Positions 55,389 through 64,000 of a DNA stretch of 64,000 bases are shown here, in pieces (position 1 is the first letter of the stretch; every line of letters begins with the position of its first letter). The notes under the pieces are model-generated. The model was not told the DNA's origin, did no database searches, and worked only from the letters and a program-made list of their open reading frames with translations. The stretch spans positions 203,072,978 to 203,136,977 of the forward strand of contig CP136066.1 of NCBI GenBank assembly GCA_032622095.1. Reading direction: 5' to 3'. The translations under genes and the position numbers were made by a program. The DNA is from Siphonodentalium dalli (lineage: Eukaryota; Mollusca; Scaphopoda; Gadilida; Siphonodentaliidae).

Positions 55389-55782
55389 TGGGGTGAATGT
55401 GTACAGTCGTGCTCTAATTCGGTCAGAGCATGCTAATAGTTCTTTACCAGAATAATCTCGTCTTCGACTCGATTGATTCTGGTAAAAAAAAAATATTCTT
55501 TACTCTAACCCTTACTCAAAGTCAGTTGTTTTGCCGGCGATGTCACAGTACCCATCACCAATTACTGGTTTAATTCCAAAGAAATATAATATCCCCCATC
55601 ATGCTCTGAGTAACAATATCTATAACTAATACAGTTTGAATCAATGGATCCAGGTCTGCATAAACATAATATGATACTAAATCCTATCCGATTCGTTTTT
55701 CTTAAATGTAATGTAACCTATATTCGCGTTATATCGATAAATATATCGGGAATCGAACATAAGACAATGCCGACGGTGGCAA
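55389..55782. other. Spacer with small hairpin
   Basis: TTTACCAGAATAATC and GATTGATTCTGGTAAA (55441-55487) pair. TCAGAGCATGCTAA near 55424 pairs loosely with CATCATGCTCTGAG near 55597. No gene. Confidence 0.5.
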
Positions 55783-56210
55783 GCCTGCAAATAGTGTATC
55801 TGTCATTTGCAGAATGAGGTCCCCAGAGGGTGAATTTGGTGACGCTATCCCGCATGACGGGCCAGCGTCACCAAATTCACCCTCTGTGAATCTCATTCTG
55901 CTTAGGCTCCAACTGCTATACAAGGCCTAAGATAAGATTGAATTTCCCCAGTTGAAGATGGTGATGTTCACCATTAGTCACCTCGATTATGCATTTTATC
56001 TTCTGTAAATTATGGGATATAGAAACTTCCCAGAAGGGAAACAATAACTAACATAATGTTAATTTGATATTATAGATACTTCTAAGAATAATGGGGCCCC
56101 CAGAGGGTGTATTTAATGATACTAGCCCGCTGTGCGGGATAGCATTACTAAATTCACCCTCTGGTGACCTCATTCTGCAAATGACAGACACACTATTTGC
56201 AGTCTTGGAA
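55783..56210. mobile_element. Hp-A paired-hairpin element, full length
   Basis: CAAGCCTGCAAATAGTGTATC to GACACACTATTTGCAGTCTTG. Left hairpin 55811-55903, middle with CACCTCGATTATGCATTTTA, right hairpin about 56090-56178 (left arm of the latter degraded). Confidence 0.88.
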
Positions 56211-57138
56211 GGTGGTATAATATGACATGGCGTATCAATAAGTTTATGAAGCAAACGTCTACGAAAAAGAGCGGTAAAAGGGGAATGCGAACCGGTTAGA
56301 CCGCGGTCTGTGTGTCGGACAGACCTCATACTAGTACTTCATAAAAAACTAACCGCAGCCACAGACATTTTCCAATGGAGTGTGGCCTGAGTACATATAC
56401 GTGAGTGTATATACTGAGTGTCTGTATTTTTAAATGAAGTCCTTGGTATTAAAAGAATCTGCAAAATGCATACATTTAGAGTGTTGGCTGAGACGCTTGA
56501 TAACCGTATATAATCGTATACACTGTATATACGACAGAATTGCGCGCTCTGTGGCTGGCGACAGAAAATATAGTTCCCCCAATTTGCCTCTTTGTTTTTG
56601 TATCTATTTACGTGCGCTCGCGCAACAGTATGGCGATCAGTCAGATTCGTAGGTACGTACGTTGGTGTCACCCTACCGATTTCACTCCATGACGTCACCC
56701 TTACGCAGTACATGCCGGCGACGTTACGGAGTAGATTATAGAGTTGACGCCCTTGGCACTGACTTCCGGTACTAGCTCGTTGCTATATAAACAAACCGGC
56801 GGTGTGGATTTTGTCGAAAATTTACAGTCATTACATTCGCCCTGTATACATGTACTTTCAGAAAATACAAACCACCACAACGTTATACCCCACCAATGTC
56901 AATGTCTCGATATCATTTGACAAAATTTCTTGACATGAAACCGCGACAGATCCGGCGGGAAATACATCGCATTGAGTAAACAATTTCCCATTGTTTCAAT
57001 TCAACTTCAAGATCGCGGTAAAATCAAAACCGCAATTTGTAAGTGGTAAACATCTGAAAAAGACATCAGGTACATGCAGAAACTAATTGTTGTGCATATT
57101 TATTTCTATTTGAGGTGGCAATTTTTCATGTTTATAAG
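56211..57138. other. Unannotated; TATA-like site near 56785
   Basis: GCTATATAAACAAACC at 56781-56796 resembles a core promoter, but no start codon with a coding exon was found downstream within 300 bases. The 124-codon - strand frame at 56339-56713 has no domain. Confidence 0.35.
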
Positions 57139-57279
57139 TATTTTTAACGATAAGAGCGATTGTAATTGGGGGACTATATTTTATCTAGCGCATTAAATTT
57201 AAAATATTATTTTTAACGATAAGAGCGATTGTAATTGGGGGACTATATTTTATCTAGCGCATTAAATTTAAAATATTAT
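57139..57279 (+). repeat. Exact 66-bp tandem duplication
   Basis: TATTTTTAACGATAAGAGCG, ATTGTAATTGGGGGACTATA, TTTTATCTAGCGCATTAAAT, TTAAAA occurs twice with no difference seen, so it is recent. Confidence 0.95.
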
Positions 57280-57299
57280 ACTAAGTTCGCTTTCGAACA

Positions 57300-57365
57300 T
57301 GGGCGCCGCCATCTTGAATTAGGGGCACCGCCATCTTGGATTTGAGGGGCCGCCATCTTGAAACG
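57300..57365 (-). promoter_or_regulatory. Cluster of three CCGCCATCTTG motifs
   Basis: GCGCCGCCATCTTG, GCACCGCCATCTTGG and GGCCGCCATCTTG lie about 24 bases apart. Read on the - strand each is CAAGATGGCGGC, the known animal YY1 site (AANATGGCGGC). Whether it acts here is unknown. Confidence 0.55.
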
Positions 57366-58415
57366 TCATTACAATTAAATTAAAACTACAAAATGTTATT
57401 TTTCATATAGCCAACATAACAGTATTCATTGCGTTAAGGCATTACATGCTTTATTCTTTGAACAATAATCATTACTTAAATCATAAATATTGTCGACCGG
57501 ACTCGGGTTGCTATGCCATTCGGGAAATGGCGGAAATTTACGTAAAACTGCAAATTTTCCTTAGCCACCTCGCGAAAACAACATAATTCATATCGTAAAT
57601 ATCTTGATCGTTTATTATATAACTAAATAAACTTTTCTTTAGTTTAGTAAATTAGTAGAAGCATGTTCACGTAAACTGTTAGGTTACGTCATATATGTTG
57701 TATCCAAAGCGACGTCATATTGGCACGCGCATTTTCCCGCGAAAGTTATTGACGTTTTGACAGCGACGCGACATAGCACACAAAGCAGGCATAATGTTGG
57801 CATGGTTCGCATTTTAGGTTTGGTTGGGTTGACGTTTCATAGTGCATGGCTCCGAGTCCAAGGGTTGTGGAGGCGAGTACAACTAATATTTCATCCAAAT
57901 TGAGAATGGGCATATACGTGCCAGTCAAAACATGGCTCCGAGGAGCCACGATCGAAAGGCTGGAAGATACATGTATGAGTACAATATGATAAATATGAGG
58001 TAGGCCTACAGACCCAATCCCCCTATCACAAGCAACCAACTTCGTGTACGTAATTGGTTATAAGAAATATTTATAGTAAATTAAATCTTGACGTTCATAT
58101 AAGTAAACACATATTAGTCTGAGTAGTGCAGGTCGTGACTGCACGGTCGTCCTTTTTTACATGGATTTCAAAGCCATAATTTCTTGTTTTAATTGTTTTT
58201 TATTACATTTTTGCGCACGTTGGCATCTCTCTGAGTGCATTCTAGTTTCATTATTGCAATGAAGTTGGACACAAATCATTTTTGCATTGTCTGGTGTTGG
58301 TGTCATGCGCAGATTTTTGAAATAGTATTAAACCCCTGAATCAATGTAAAGACGCGGCGTGGTCGTTTTGTTGGCGCGATGCCAAGTGATATGTAGCACG
58401 CGCCTATTCATAACT
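57366..58415. other. Unannotated
   Basis: No supported gene. A 97-codon - strand frame (57746-58039) lacks recognisable domains. Confidence 0.35.
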
Positions 58416-58641
58416 AGTGAGAGATAACGAAATATGTAATGTTTTTAATGATATAATAGGGGTTTAATGTGATATATAGAGGATATGAAATGAGTGTTTC
58501 TCTCATATGATATTTATGAAACGAGTCTAAGAATTTTCAGTTTTCTCGAACCTCCGGCGAGAGAAAACTGAAAATTCTTGACGAGTTTCATCAATATCAT
58601 ACATGTATGAGAGAAACACGAATTACATATTCTATCACTAG
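58416..58641. repeat. Long palindrome, apex CCTCCGG
   Basis: Inner arms GTGTTTCTCTCATATGATAT / complement, then AAGAATTTTCAGTTTTCTCG to apex GAACCTCCGGCGAG. Outer arms CTAGTGAGAGATAACGAAAT pair with complement near 58622-58641. Confidence 0.8.
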
Positions 58642-59721
58642 CGAGCATCACTGAAATGAGAGTTACTTTAGTCCCATTATGTACTCATATGGACTTATTA
58701 AGAGTTCATAGTGAGCTTAAAGGTACTCAATCCGATCAGACGCTCCTAAATTACTATTTCTTTGGCTTCGGGGGGTTAAAATATTTTATTCGAGTCGAGG
58801 AACCCACCCATCAAACCTCAGAGTGATCAGATATCGATTTTTGAAGTTTGTTATTTCTCGAGATGTGTCATAATATGTGGCCCAGAAACACGTGGTCAAA
58901 CGGAGGGTCTCGGACAAAATTGCGGATGAAGATGGATAACTATAAAATCAAGTGGTAATACGGTCAAATTCGTGATACTTTAGTGATTATACGGCCATAT
59001 TTTGTTGAACAAAATGTTGATAAATAACAAGTTTTGGGAAATTTGATATCATAGATGACAGTGACATTGTTGCAATAAATCAATCTATTCTGATAACTAT
59101 AAAGCGCATTTTGAAGAAATGTTATTGTTGTTGTATCTTGATGGTATGGTGACCGTCTGGTCGGATTGTGTACCTTTGAAATAACACGAATAAACCACTC
59201 ACTCACCACAGGCTTATTTCAGAATCAAACGAACACAGATTATAATCTTAATACTTCAGCCGTTAGTCACGTTGTTCACTCGGTTTAACCTAACACAACT
59301 AACACCGTACTAACCTTATAACACGGGAGCCGTTCATTTCAGCGCACCAACGACGTGGCCAGCTTCAACAAAACATCCATCTTAAAGGGACACCTCGGGC
59401 ACCATCATGCCCCGTATTAAAGCTCGTGGGCTCTACCTCTATCAAACATTGTCGCGGTCGGACATGATTCAGAAGTCCAATATGAACCTTTGTGGATAAT
59501 TAGGTCCAATATGATTCTATTTGCACGAGGATATTTTGGGCTATAATTTTGGGCTTTAAACCGCCAGGCATGTGGCTTAAAAACCGCCAATTCTAACCTA
59601 TACTCAAAAGTGTTGAAAACGTCATTATCCCTGCGGACCACTGCTCTCGTTTTATGAAGAGTGCAATGAACTTGAACAAACATTTCCGTCTGCCCTATAG
59701 TGGTCTCAAACTATCCAATAG
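58642..59721. other. Unannotated
   Basis: On the - strand, 59190-59460 has a promoter/LTR-like base pattern, but no LTR pair, primer site or gag/pol was found. No feature is claimed. Confidence 0.35.
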
Positions 59722-59949
59722 GTTCCAGATCCTCAGACAGAGAAAATCGACCAAATAAATTATATCCGTTTAACATTTCCCGATCGTGCATCAATTACCA
59801 GCGATCAGCGGTTATTAGGCGGTCGATTTATATTGAATAATAAGAGACGCCCCGCGAAGCTGCAATCTGATGCCTTTGGAGGTGGAGGTTCCGATTCTGA
59901 TTCGTTGGATGAACAATCGTCATCATTTCGAAACCATAGTGTTATTTAA
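59722..59949 (+). CDS. Possible terminal exon of an unidentified gene
   Basis: 75 codons and a TAA follow an acceptor-like CTATCCAATAG. The peptide looks like real protein: VPDPQTEKIDQINYIRLTFP, DRASITSDQRLLGGRFILNN, KRRPAKLQSD, then a Gly4 and a Ser/Asp-rich tail ending RNHSVI. Hydrophilic charged composition unlike AT-driven chance frames supports coding. No start codon is in frame, so it would be a last exon; no AATAAA was noticed closely downstream. I do not recognise the family. It does not resemble the CPSF2 C-terminus. A promoter for another + strand gene follows 130 bases later. Confidence 0.35.
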   Translation, partial: VPDPQTEKIDQINYIRLTFPDRASITSDQRLLGGRFILNNKRRPAKLQSDAFGGGGSDSDSLDEQSSSFRNHSVI

Positions 59950-60075
59950 GTGGTTGAGATTGGCAACTTCACTTTAATAATCCAAAGGGTAATCTGTGAC
60001 CAGTTATTCTCTTCTCACGTAACTTTCAAACTATATTGTTTTATTTTTCTAGAAGCACAACTAACTGGACAAATT

Positions 60076-60086
60076 TATATATAAAA
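60076..60086 (+). promoter_or_regulatory. TATA box (TATATATAAAA)
   Basis: It lies 66 bases before the signal-peptide start codon, leaving a predicted transcription start near 60105-60115 and a 5' leader of about 40-50 bases. Confidence 0.55.
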
Positions 60087-60151
60087 CAGCATAACTTCAA
60101 GAACACGTCTACGGTTGTCGCTATAGAGAGAGGACAGTAACATATTGTAAA

Positions 60152-60239
60152 ATGGCCTGCCTCACAGGAACTGTCCATTTTATTCTCTTCTTTGGATATC
60201 TACAGTTGTCGTCTGCGAGACTCATACTCGTAAAACCAG
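60152..60239 (+). CDS. First exon encoding a signal peptide, gene unknown
   Basis: ATG at 60152 opens MACLTGTVHFILFFGYLQLS and then SARLILVKP. This is a short polar N-region, a strong hydrophobic core (VHFILFFGYL) and a Ser-Ser-Ala cleavage motif, a textbook secretory signal peptide of about 22 residues. The exon ends CCAG/GTATGT, a good donor, in phase 1, the usual phase after signal-peptide exons in animal secreted and receptor genes. TTGTAAAATGG is an adequate start context. A TATA box lies upstream. The next exon was not found before 64000, so the mature protein cannot be named. Confidence 0.6.
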
Positions 60240-60460
60240 GTATGTATAATAGAAACATTCAAACAATTAGTTGGGCATATGCAGATAGAAATGATGACCA
60301 GACAAGGAAGCAACTTGCATTGTAATTTAATAACAAGAACCAATCTAAACTGACTGTCTAAATGCAGTTTTGATGATAAAATTAAGTTTTAAAGCCAAAA
60401 ATAGTGCATGATATTTTTTTTTAGCTGTGGAAAAAATATTGCTTTTGGGTGCTCATGACC
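60240..60460. other. Start of intron after the signal-peptide exon
   Basis: It begins GTATGTATAATAG. No further coding seen. Confidence 0.5.
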
Positions 60461-60840
60461 ATCAAAAAAGTGATGAAGAGTGCACAGGTTTTGGAAATGT
60501 GCTGAAGGGTACACAGGGTTTGTGATCGGCACTAATGCAGTAACTTTAACCTGGAAGTCTGGCGCCCATTAGCAATTTGTTTTCAGTTAATTGTAATATT
60601 CCTTGCTACATAATACAGTATTCTCTAACAAAAATCATGGTGGACACGAACACTAAAAGTCATTAGAACGAGATTTCAAAACCTGTGAACCCATCATCAC
60701 ATTTTCAAAACCTGTGTACCCTTCATCACATTTTAAAAACATGAGTACCCTTCAACACATGTTCGAAACCTGTGTACCCTTCAGCACATGTTCAAAACTG
60801 TGTACCCTTCAGCACTTTTTTCGTGAGAGTGACCCCTTCA
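60461..60840. repeat. Inverted minisatellite, ~30-bp units
   Basis: Five + strand units (CCTGTGTACCCTTCAGCACA, TGTTCAAAA) lie at 60676-60835. Two inverted units (GTGCTGAAGGGTACACAGG and GTGATGAAGAGTGCACAGG) lie at 60466-60522. Both sides can pair. Confidence 0.85.
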
Positions 60841-60885
60841 GCGTTAATAAACGGTCAGAACAATTATCATGATTGCAATGGATCA

Positions 60886-61921
60886 GAAAGCCATTGGCTG
60901 CGGACACACATACCACAGTAGCGATGGCATAGTAGGTGTGACAATTTATTTTTTTAAAAAGATATAATAATTATGTGCCATAGCTATCCATGTCGCCTGC
61001 TGATTTTCCGCACAATGAGTCGACTGGACCAATTAACCATTCTTTTCACAAAGGTTGATCTCTATTCATTACGTTTTGCTAAATTGTATTCACGACGATA
61101 TATATAATTGCACGATGGATCGTCCAGAATTGTGTTTGACCGTGGCCTGGTGCTAATTACTCGTTGACTCGCATATCATTATTGTGGTACGTTTTTTATA
61201 TGATATCAATGCATCCATGTTTATCTACTTTTATTATATGATCATAAGTTTCTTTCCCAATTCCTATGTTAAAACATAACGAAAAAATCAAGATATCTAA
61301 TGATGTCCACCTCATTAATCAAATAAGAGGTTAATAACAGTTCTGAGTGACGTCAGATACTTCAGGGGTTAACATAACTTATTATCAGACCTGAAAATAG
61401 ATAGGATTTTCACAGCGACGTTCAACGTCACAACGTCTTGTCCAATCAAAGCGAGTTTCATATAATAAAACAGTTATCGCATTGTTTCTTGGTTGAGACG
61501 TGGAATTGTCAGCCCTTGGAAGTCAATATTCACCTCGGCCTACGGCCTTGATGAATATTGACTTCCTCGGGTTGACAATTCCACGTGTCAACCTCGAAAC
61601 AATGCGATAACTGTATAATATTAATTTCATTAGTAAGAACAATCATGGCTGTTGAGATGGGTTATTCATTAAGTTATCAAGTGGACTTGTGTCTTAGCAT
61701 GCAAAATATAACACTGACAAGGCATTCGGGTAGATACATCCTTGGGACCGTCTCTGTTAGAGCTTGGTAGACTCATTGTGCGAATGTACAGAGGGCGACA
61801 TGACTTGCTATGGCATATTAATTGTGACAACTAATTATCACCAAACTCCACCATAATAAATTGTCACACATACTATACCATCGCTACTGTGGTACGTGTG
61901 TCCGCAGCCAATCGTGCTTTC
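60886..61921. mobile_element. TIR element of ~1.04 kb
   Basis: Terminal repeats of ~65 bp: ATTGGCTGCGGACACACATA, CCACAGTAGCGATGGCATAG, TGTGACAATTTAT and complements at 61845-61921. No transposase. A second palindrome lies inside. Confidence 0.82.
61471..61613. repeat. Long palindrome, apex GGCCTACGGCC
   Basis: CAGTTATCGCATTGTTTC.. pairs with ..GAAACAATGCGATAACTG. Arms run through ACGTGGAATTGTCA and GAAGTCAATATTCA. TATAATA lies on both sides. Confidence 0.85.
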
Positions 61922-62937
61922 CACTCGCAGTAATTGTGTTGTTATCAGGTCATAGCTTAAAGACATATTATGTACTTGTTCGGGTGCGTTAAAATATTTC
62001 GAAATAGCTATATGTGTCTATACATGTGACATCAAATTCACAGTTGTTAATACTTGCACAGAACTTCAATTCAGTTGCGTTTCATCGCAATCAATTGCAC
62101 TTAAGTGCAATGGAATTGTATTGAAGCATAATCCAATTGCGCTTAAGGTTCAGTTGACCTCCATTACAAAGAATTGAGCTTCAACGTAATTGAGTTGCGC
62201 TTTAAATAGCGCTGGATTGTGCTTCAGCGCAATTGATTGATATATAGATAGATAATTTATTGGCAAAAGTGCATTCATTATACAAGAATACAGGAGATAC
62301 AAAAATAATCATAAATAGGATTGAATCGTCAAGTGCATAAGATCAGTTACTTTCCCAGTTGAGGGTCAGCAAGATATGGATATATGACAATCCACATTCA
62401 TGCTGACTCCCAAATGGGGTGCACTCAGTCTGGGGTTGACATAACCTCGTTCGTGGCTGTCTTCCTGCTGACCCCACCATACTATGTATTGTGTCAACTC
62501 CGGTTATGTCAACGATTAAATGTGAGTTAGTATATAGCAGACATATGTATATGCTCTTCTTTGACGAACCCGAGGGAGTGTGGCATGTGGTCTCGCGGGT
62601 TTCTTAAATACAGACATATATGTAAACCAAGGTTGCCCTCATTTATTTTCGAAGAAACCCGCCAGGCCTGTTGGCTTCAGCGCATTTATAAATAAATCAG
62701 GCTCTTTAAAAAGCTGAAGAAAATTTTACAATGTTTACGTCTCTGGATACTTCAATCATAATTAGTTACTGAATTAATGGAAATCCCTCCATTTCATTGG
62801 AGAGTGGCGAAGCACGCGTGTAATTTCATTGATTTATGGCATAACACATCACTTCACAGATCAGATGTCAATGACGTGTTCACAAGTTTCCCACGCATTG
62901 TTAAACTCATCTATTGTTGCAAAACTGAATACAGTAG
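61922..62937. other. Non-coding; CAATTGCGCTT-word region and scattered inverted repeats
   Basis: From 62060 to 62245 variants of CAATTGCGCTT, TTAAGTGCAATTG and GAATTGAGC recur on both strands. TATAGATAGATAATTTATTGGCA (62240) resembles the inverted tail of a LINE 3' end. GTTGACATAACC and complement pair at 62436-62513. No gene. Confidence 0.45.
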
Positions 62938-63022
62938 ATATATCCATAATTAATTATTATTAACTGAATACAGCCGATATATCCATAATTAATTATTATT
63001 AACTGAATACAGCCGATAAATG
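62938..63022 (+). repeat. ~38-bp tandem units, two and a half copies
   Basis: CTGAATACAG(C/T)(C/A)GATATATC plus CATAATTAATTATTATTAA. The third copy is cut. Confidence 0.85.
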
Positions 63023-63769
63023 GATAACTCATTTTACTCATCGCAAAAATAGGAGACATCATCTTCGAGTTTTTATCAGTCAACGATATTCGTGACTGAT
63101 TATGCTCTCGCATCTTGTATTTATAACTATTTCTAAATACTACGATTCTCACAAACATGCATTTACTATGCCAGGAATGCATTCCGTATTTGGATATGGT
63201 TTATTACGTCATGTTGGGAATGCCGCGTCGTTGTAGAAATGAAATTTAGTGGACACATCCAGAGACGTTCATCCGTTAGGATTATCGTCGTCTTTTAAAG
63301 AGGCCGACCTTCCATATGTGCCTAAATGTTCAACATGAACACGCATATACAGATAATGGCCTTATCTTAAATTGTTCGGCTTTGCCAAAGACCGATTAAA
63401 AATAATGCTACATTTACTCAACAGCAATTGGGCTTCAGGGAATCTCTCATTTAACACAATATGGTAGTTATTGTCATTAACGATGGCACATAATAAACAG
63501 GGTAATTTACAAATAATGCAATGCGATGCTATCAGATTGTGTGTTCGTCATATTTCCCCGCTTGGAATTTAAGTTAGTGGTTTATTTACTTTCGATATTT
63601 TGGACAAGTTATTTAATGAATCGATATGTGGAGATAGTTATAACCAGAAAATTGTGTAAACTTTTCCGCTGGTGGCAATGGCGATTACACTGGATGAAGA
63701 ACGATGTTTGCTGGGATGACGACAATGTTCACCGACATACTAGCAATAGTGGTTAGTTCATATAGTCTC
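63023..63769. other. Unannotated
   Basis: A 76-codon + strand frame at 63526-63756 (..FRWWQWRLHWMKNDVCWDDD) has no recognisable domain and no convincing splice sites. Left uncalled. Confidence 0.35.
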
Positions 63770-64000
63770 AATTGAGTGTGTCTGACATTTGGAGAATGAT
63801 CGAGATCCCCACAGGGTGAATTTAGTGACGCTATCCCACACAACGGACAATCCTCACAAAATTCACCATCTGGGAACCTCATTCTACTTAGGCCTCAACT
63901 GCTATGAGAGACCTAGATTGAAGTTCCCAAGTTGAAGTTGGTGATGTTCACCCATTTATTATTATTTAGTCACCTCGATTATGTATTTTATCTTCTGCAA
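63770..64000. mobile_element. Hp-A paired-hairpin element, right part beyond window
   Basis: GTGTGTCTGACATTTGGAG, a degraded left hairpin (63800-63890), then the middle segment (GCCTCAACTGCTATGAGAGA, CACCTCGATTATG) running to the window end. Confidence 0.8.

Larger units (their letters stand above)
42191..64000 (+). other. Region after the last visible CPSF2 exon
   Basis: No sequence matching the remaining CPSF2 C-terminal half was recognised. The next exon is therefore outside the window, missed, or lost to a misjoin at the 46990 gap. Signs of other + strand genes at 59.7-60.2 kb would then sit inside the intron or mark the end of CPSF2 contiguity. Confidence 0.4.

Noticed and set aside
56339-56713. 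124-codon - strand frame
   Set aside because: No recognisable domain, signal or splice context; length is possible by chance in this amount of sequence.
57746-58039. 97-codon - strand frame
   Set aside because: No domain and no supporting promoter or splice sites.
59190-59460. Possible solo LTR on the - strand
   Set aside because: No TG..CA ends with a target duplication, no second LTR, and no primer-binding site could be identified.
63526-63756. 76-codon + strand frame rich in Trp
   Set aside because: Considered as the second exon of the signal-peptide gene, but no fitting phase-1 acceptor and no domain was found.

Overview
This is AT-rich, intron-dominated eukaryotic DNA. Dispersed palindromes, (GTCC)n-headed repeats and families of short hairpin transposons suggest a lophotrochozoan, most likely a mollusc (inference; no species call is possible). 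There is no bacterial-style gene content, no rRNA or tRNA that I could see, and one 100-base assembly gap at 46990-47089.

The only gene I can name with confidence is CPSF2 (CPSF100, a subunit of the mRNA 3'-end cleavage and polyadenylation complex), on the + strand. Two consecutive exons are visible, at 1061-1228 and 42084-42190. They join in phase 0 to give continuous CPSF2-like protein, so the 40,855 bases between them are one intron. Earlier exons lie left of the window. No later CPSF2 exon was found to the right, so the next intron is also very long, unless exons were missed or the assembly is wrong near the gap.

The intron is packed with nested non-autonomous elements. Hp-A is a hairpin family with core CAGAATGAGGTCCCCAGAGG, solo or as a paired 420-460 bp element. 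Hp-B and Hp-B' insert at TTAA, have CCCTTT-type ends, and carry hairpins with core GCATTCTCTTATATATGCGA. Hp-C inserts at TA, has CAGTAATGCCC ends, and resembles a Tc1/mariner MITE. Sat-D is a ~163 bp satellite at 2.2-6.6 kb. A 5,062 bp giant inverted repeat (10517-15578) sits inside an Hp-C copy. A TTAA element with its own satellite lies at 34821-36956, a hAT-like element with a BED-finger relic at 39742-40852, and several minisatellites at 16.9, 22.0, 23.2, 33.4, 41.3 and 46.4 kb.

Right of the second CPSF2 exon, repeats continue to about 57 kb. They include a 9-bp-TSD MULE-like element (50908-52273) inserted just upstream of KDZ-type transposase relics (52.4-52.8 kb). Repeat density falls from 56 to 64 kb. 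There a TATA box and a signal-peptide first exon (60076-60239) and a possible terminal exon (59722-59949) suggest one or two further + strand genes of unknown identity.

Most long open frames here are by-products of tandem repeats whose unit is a multiple of three, or of the arms of inverted repeats, and are not annotated as genes.
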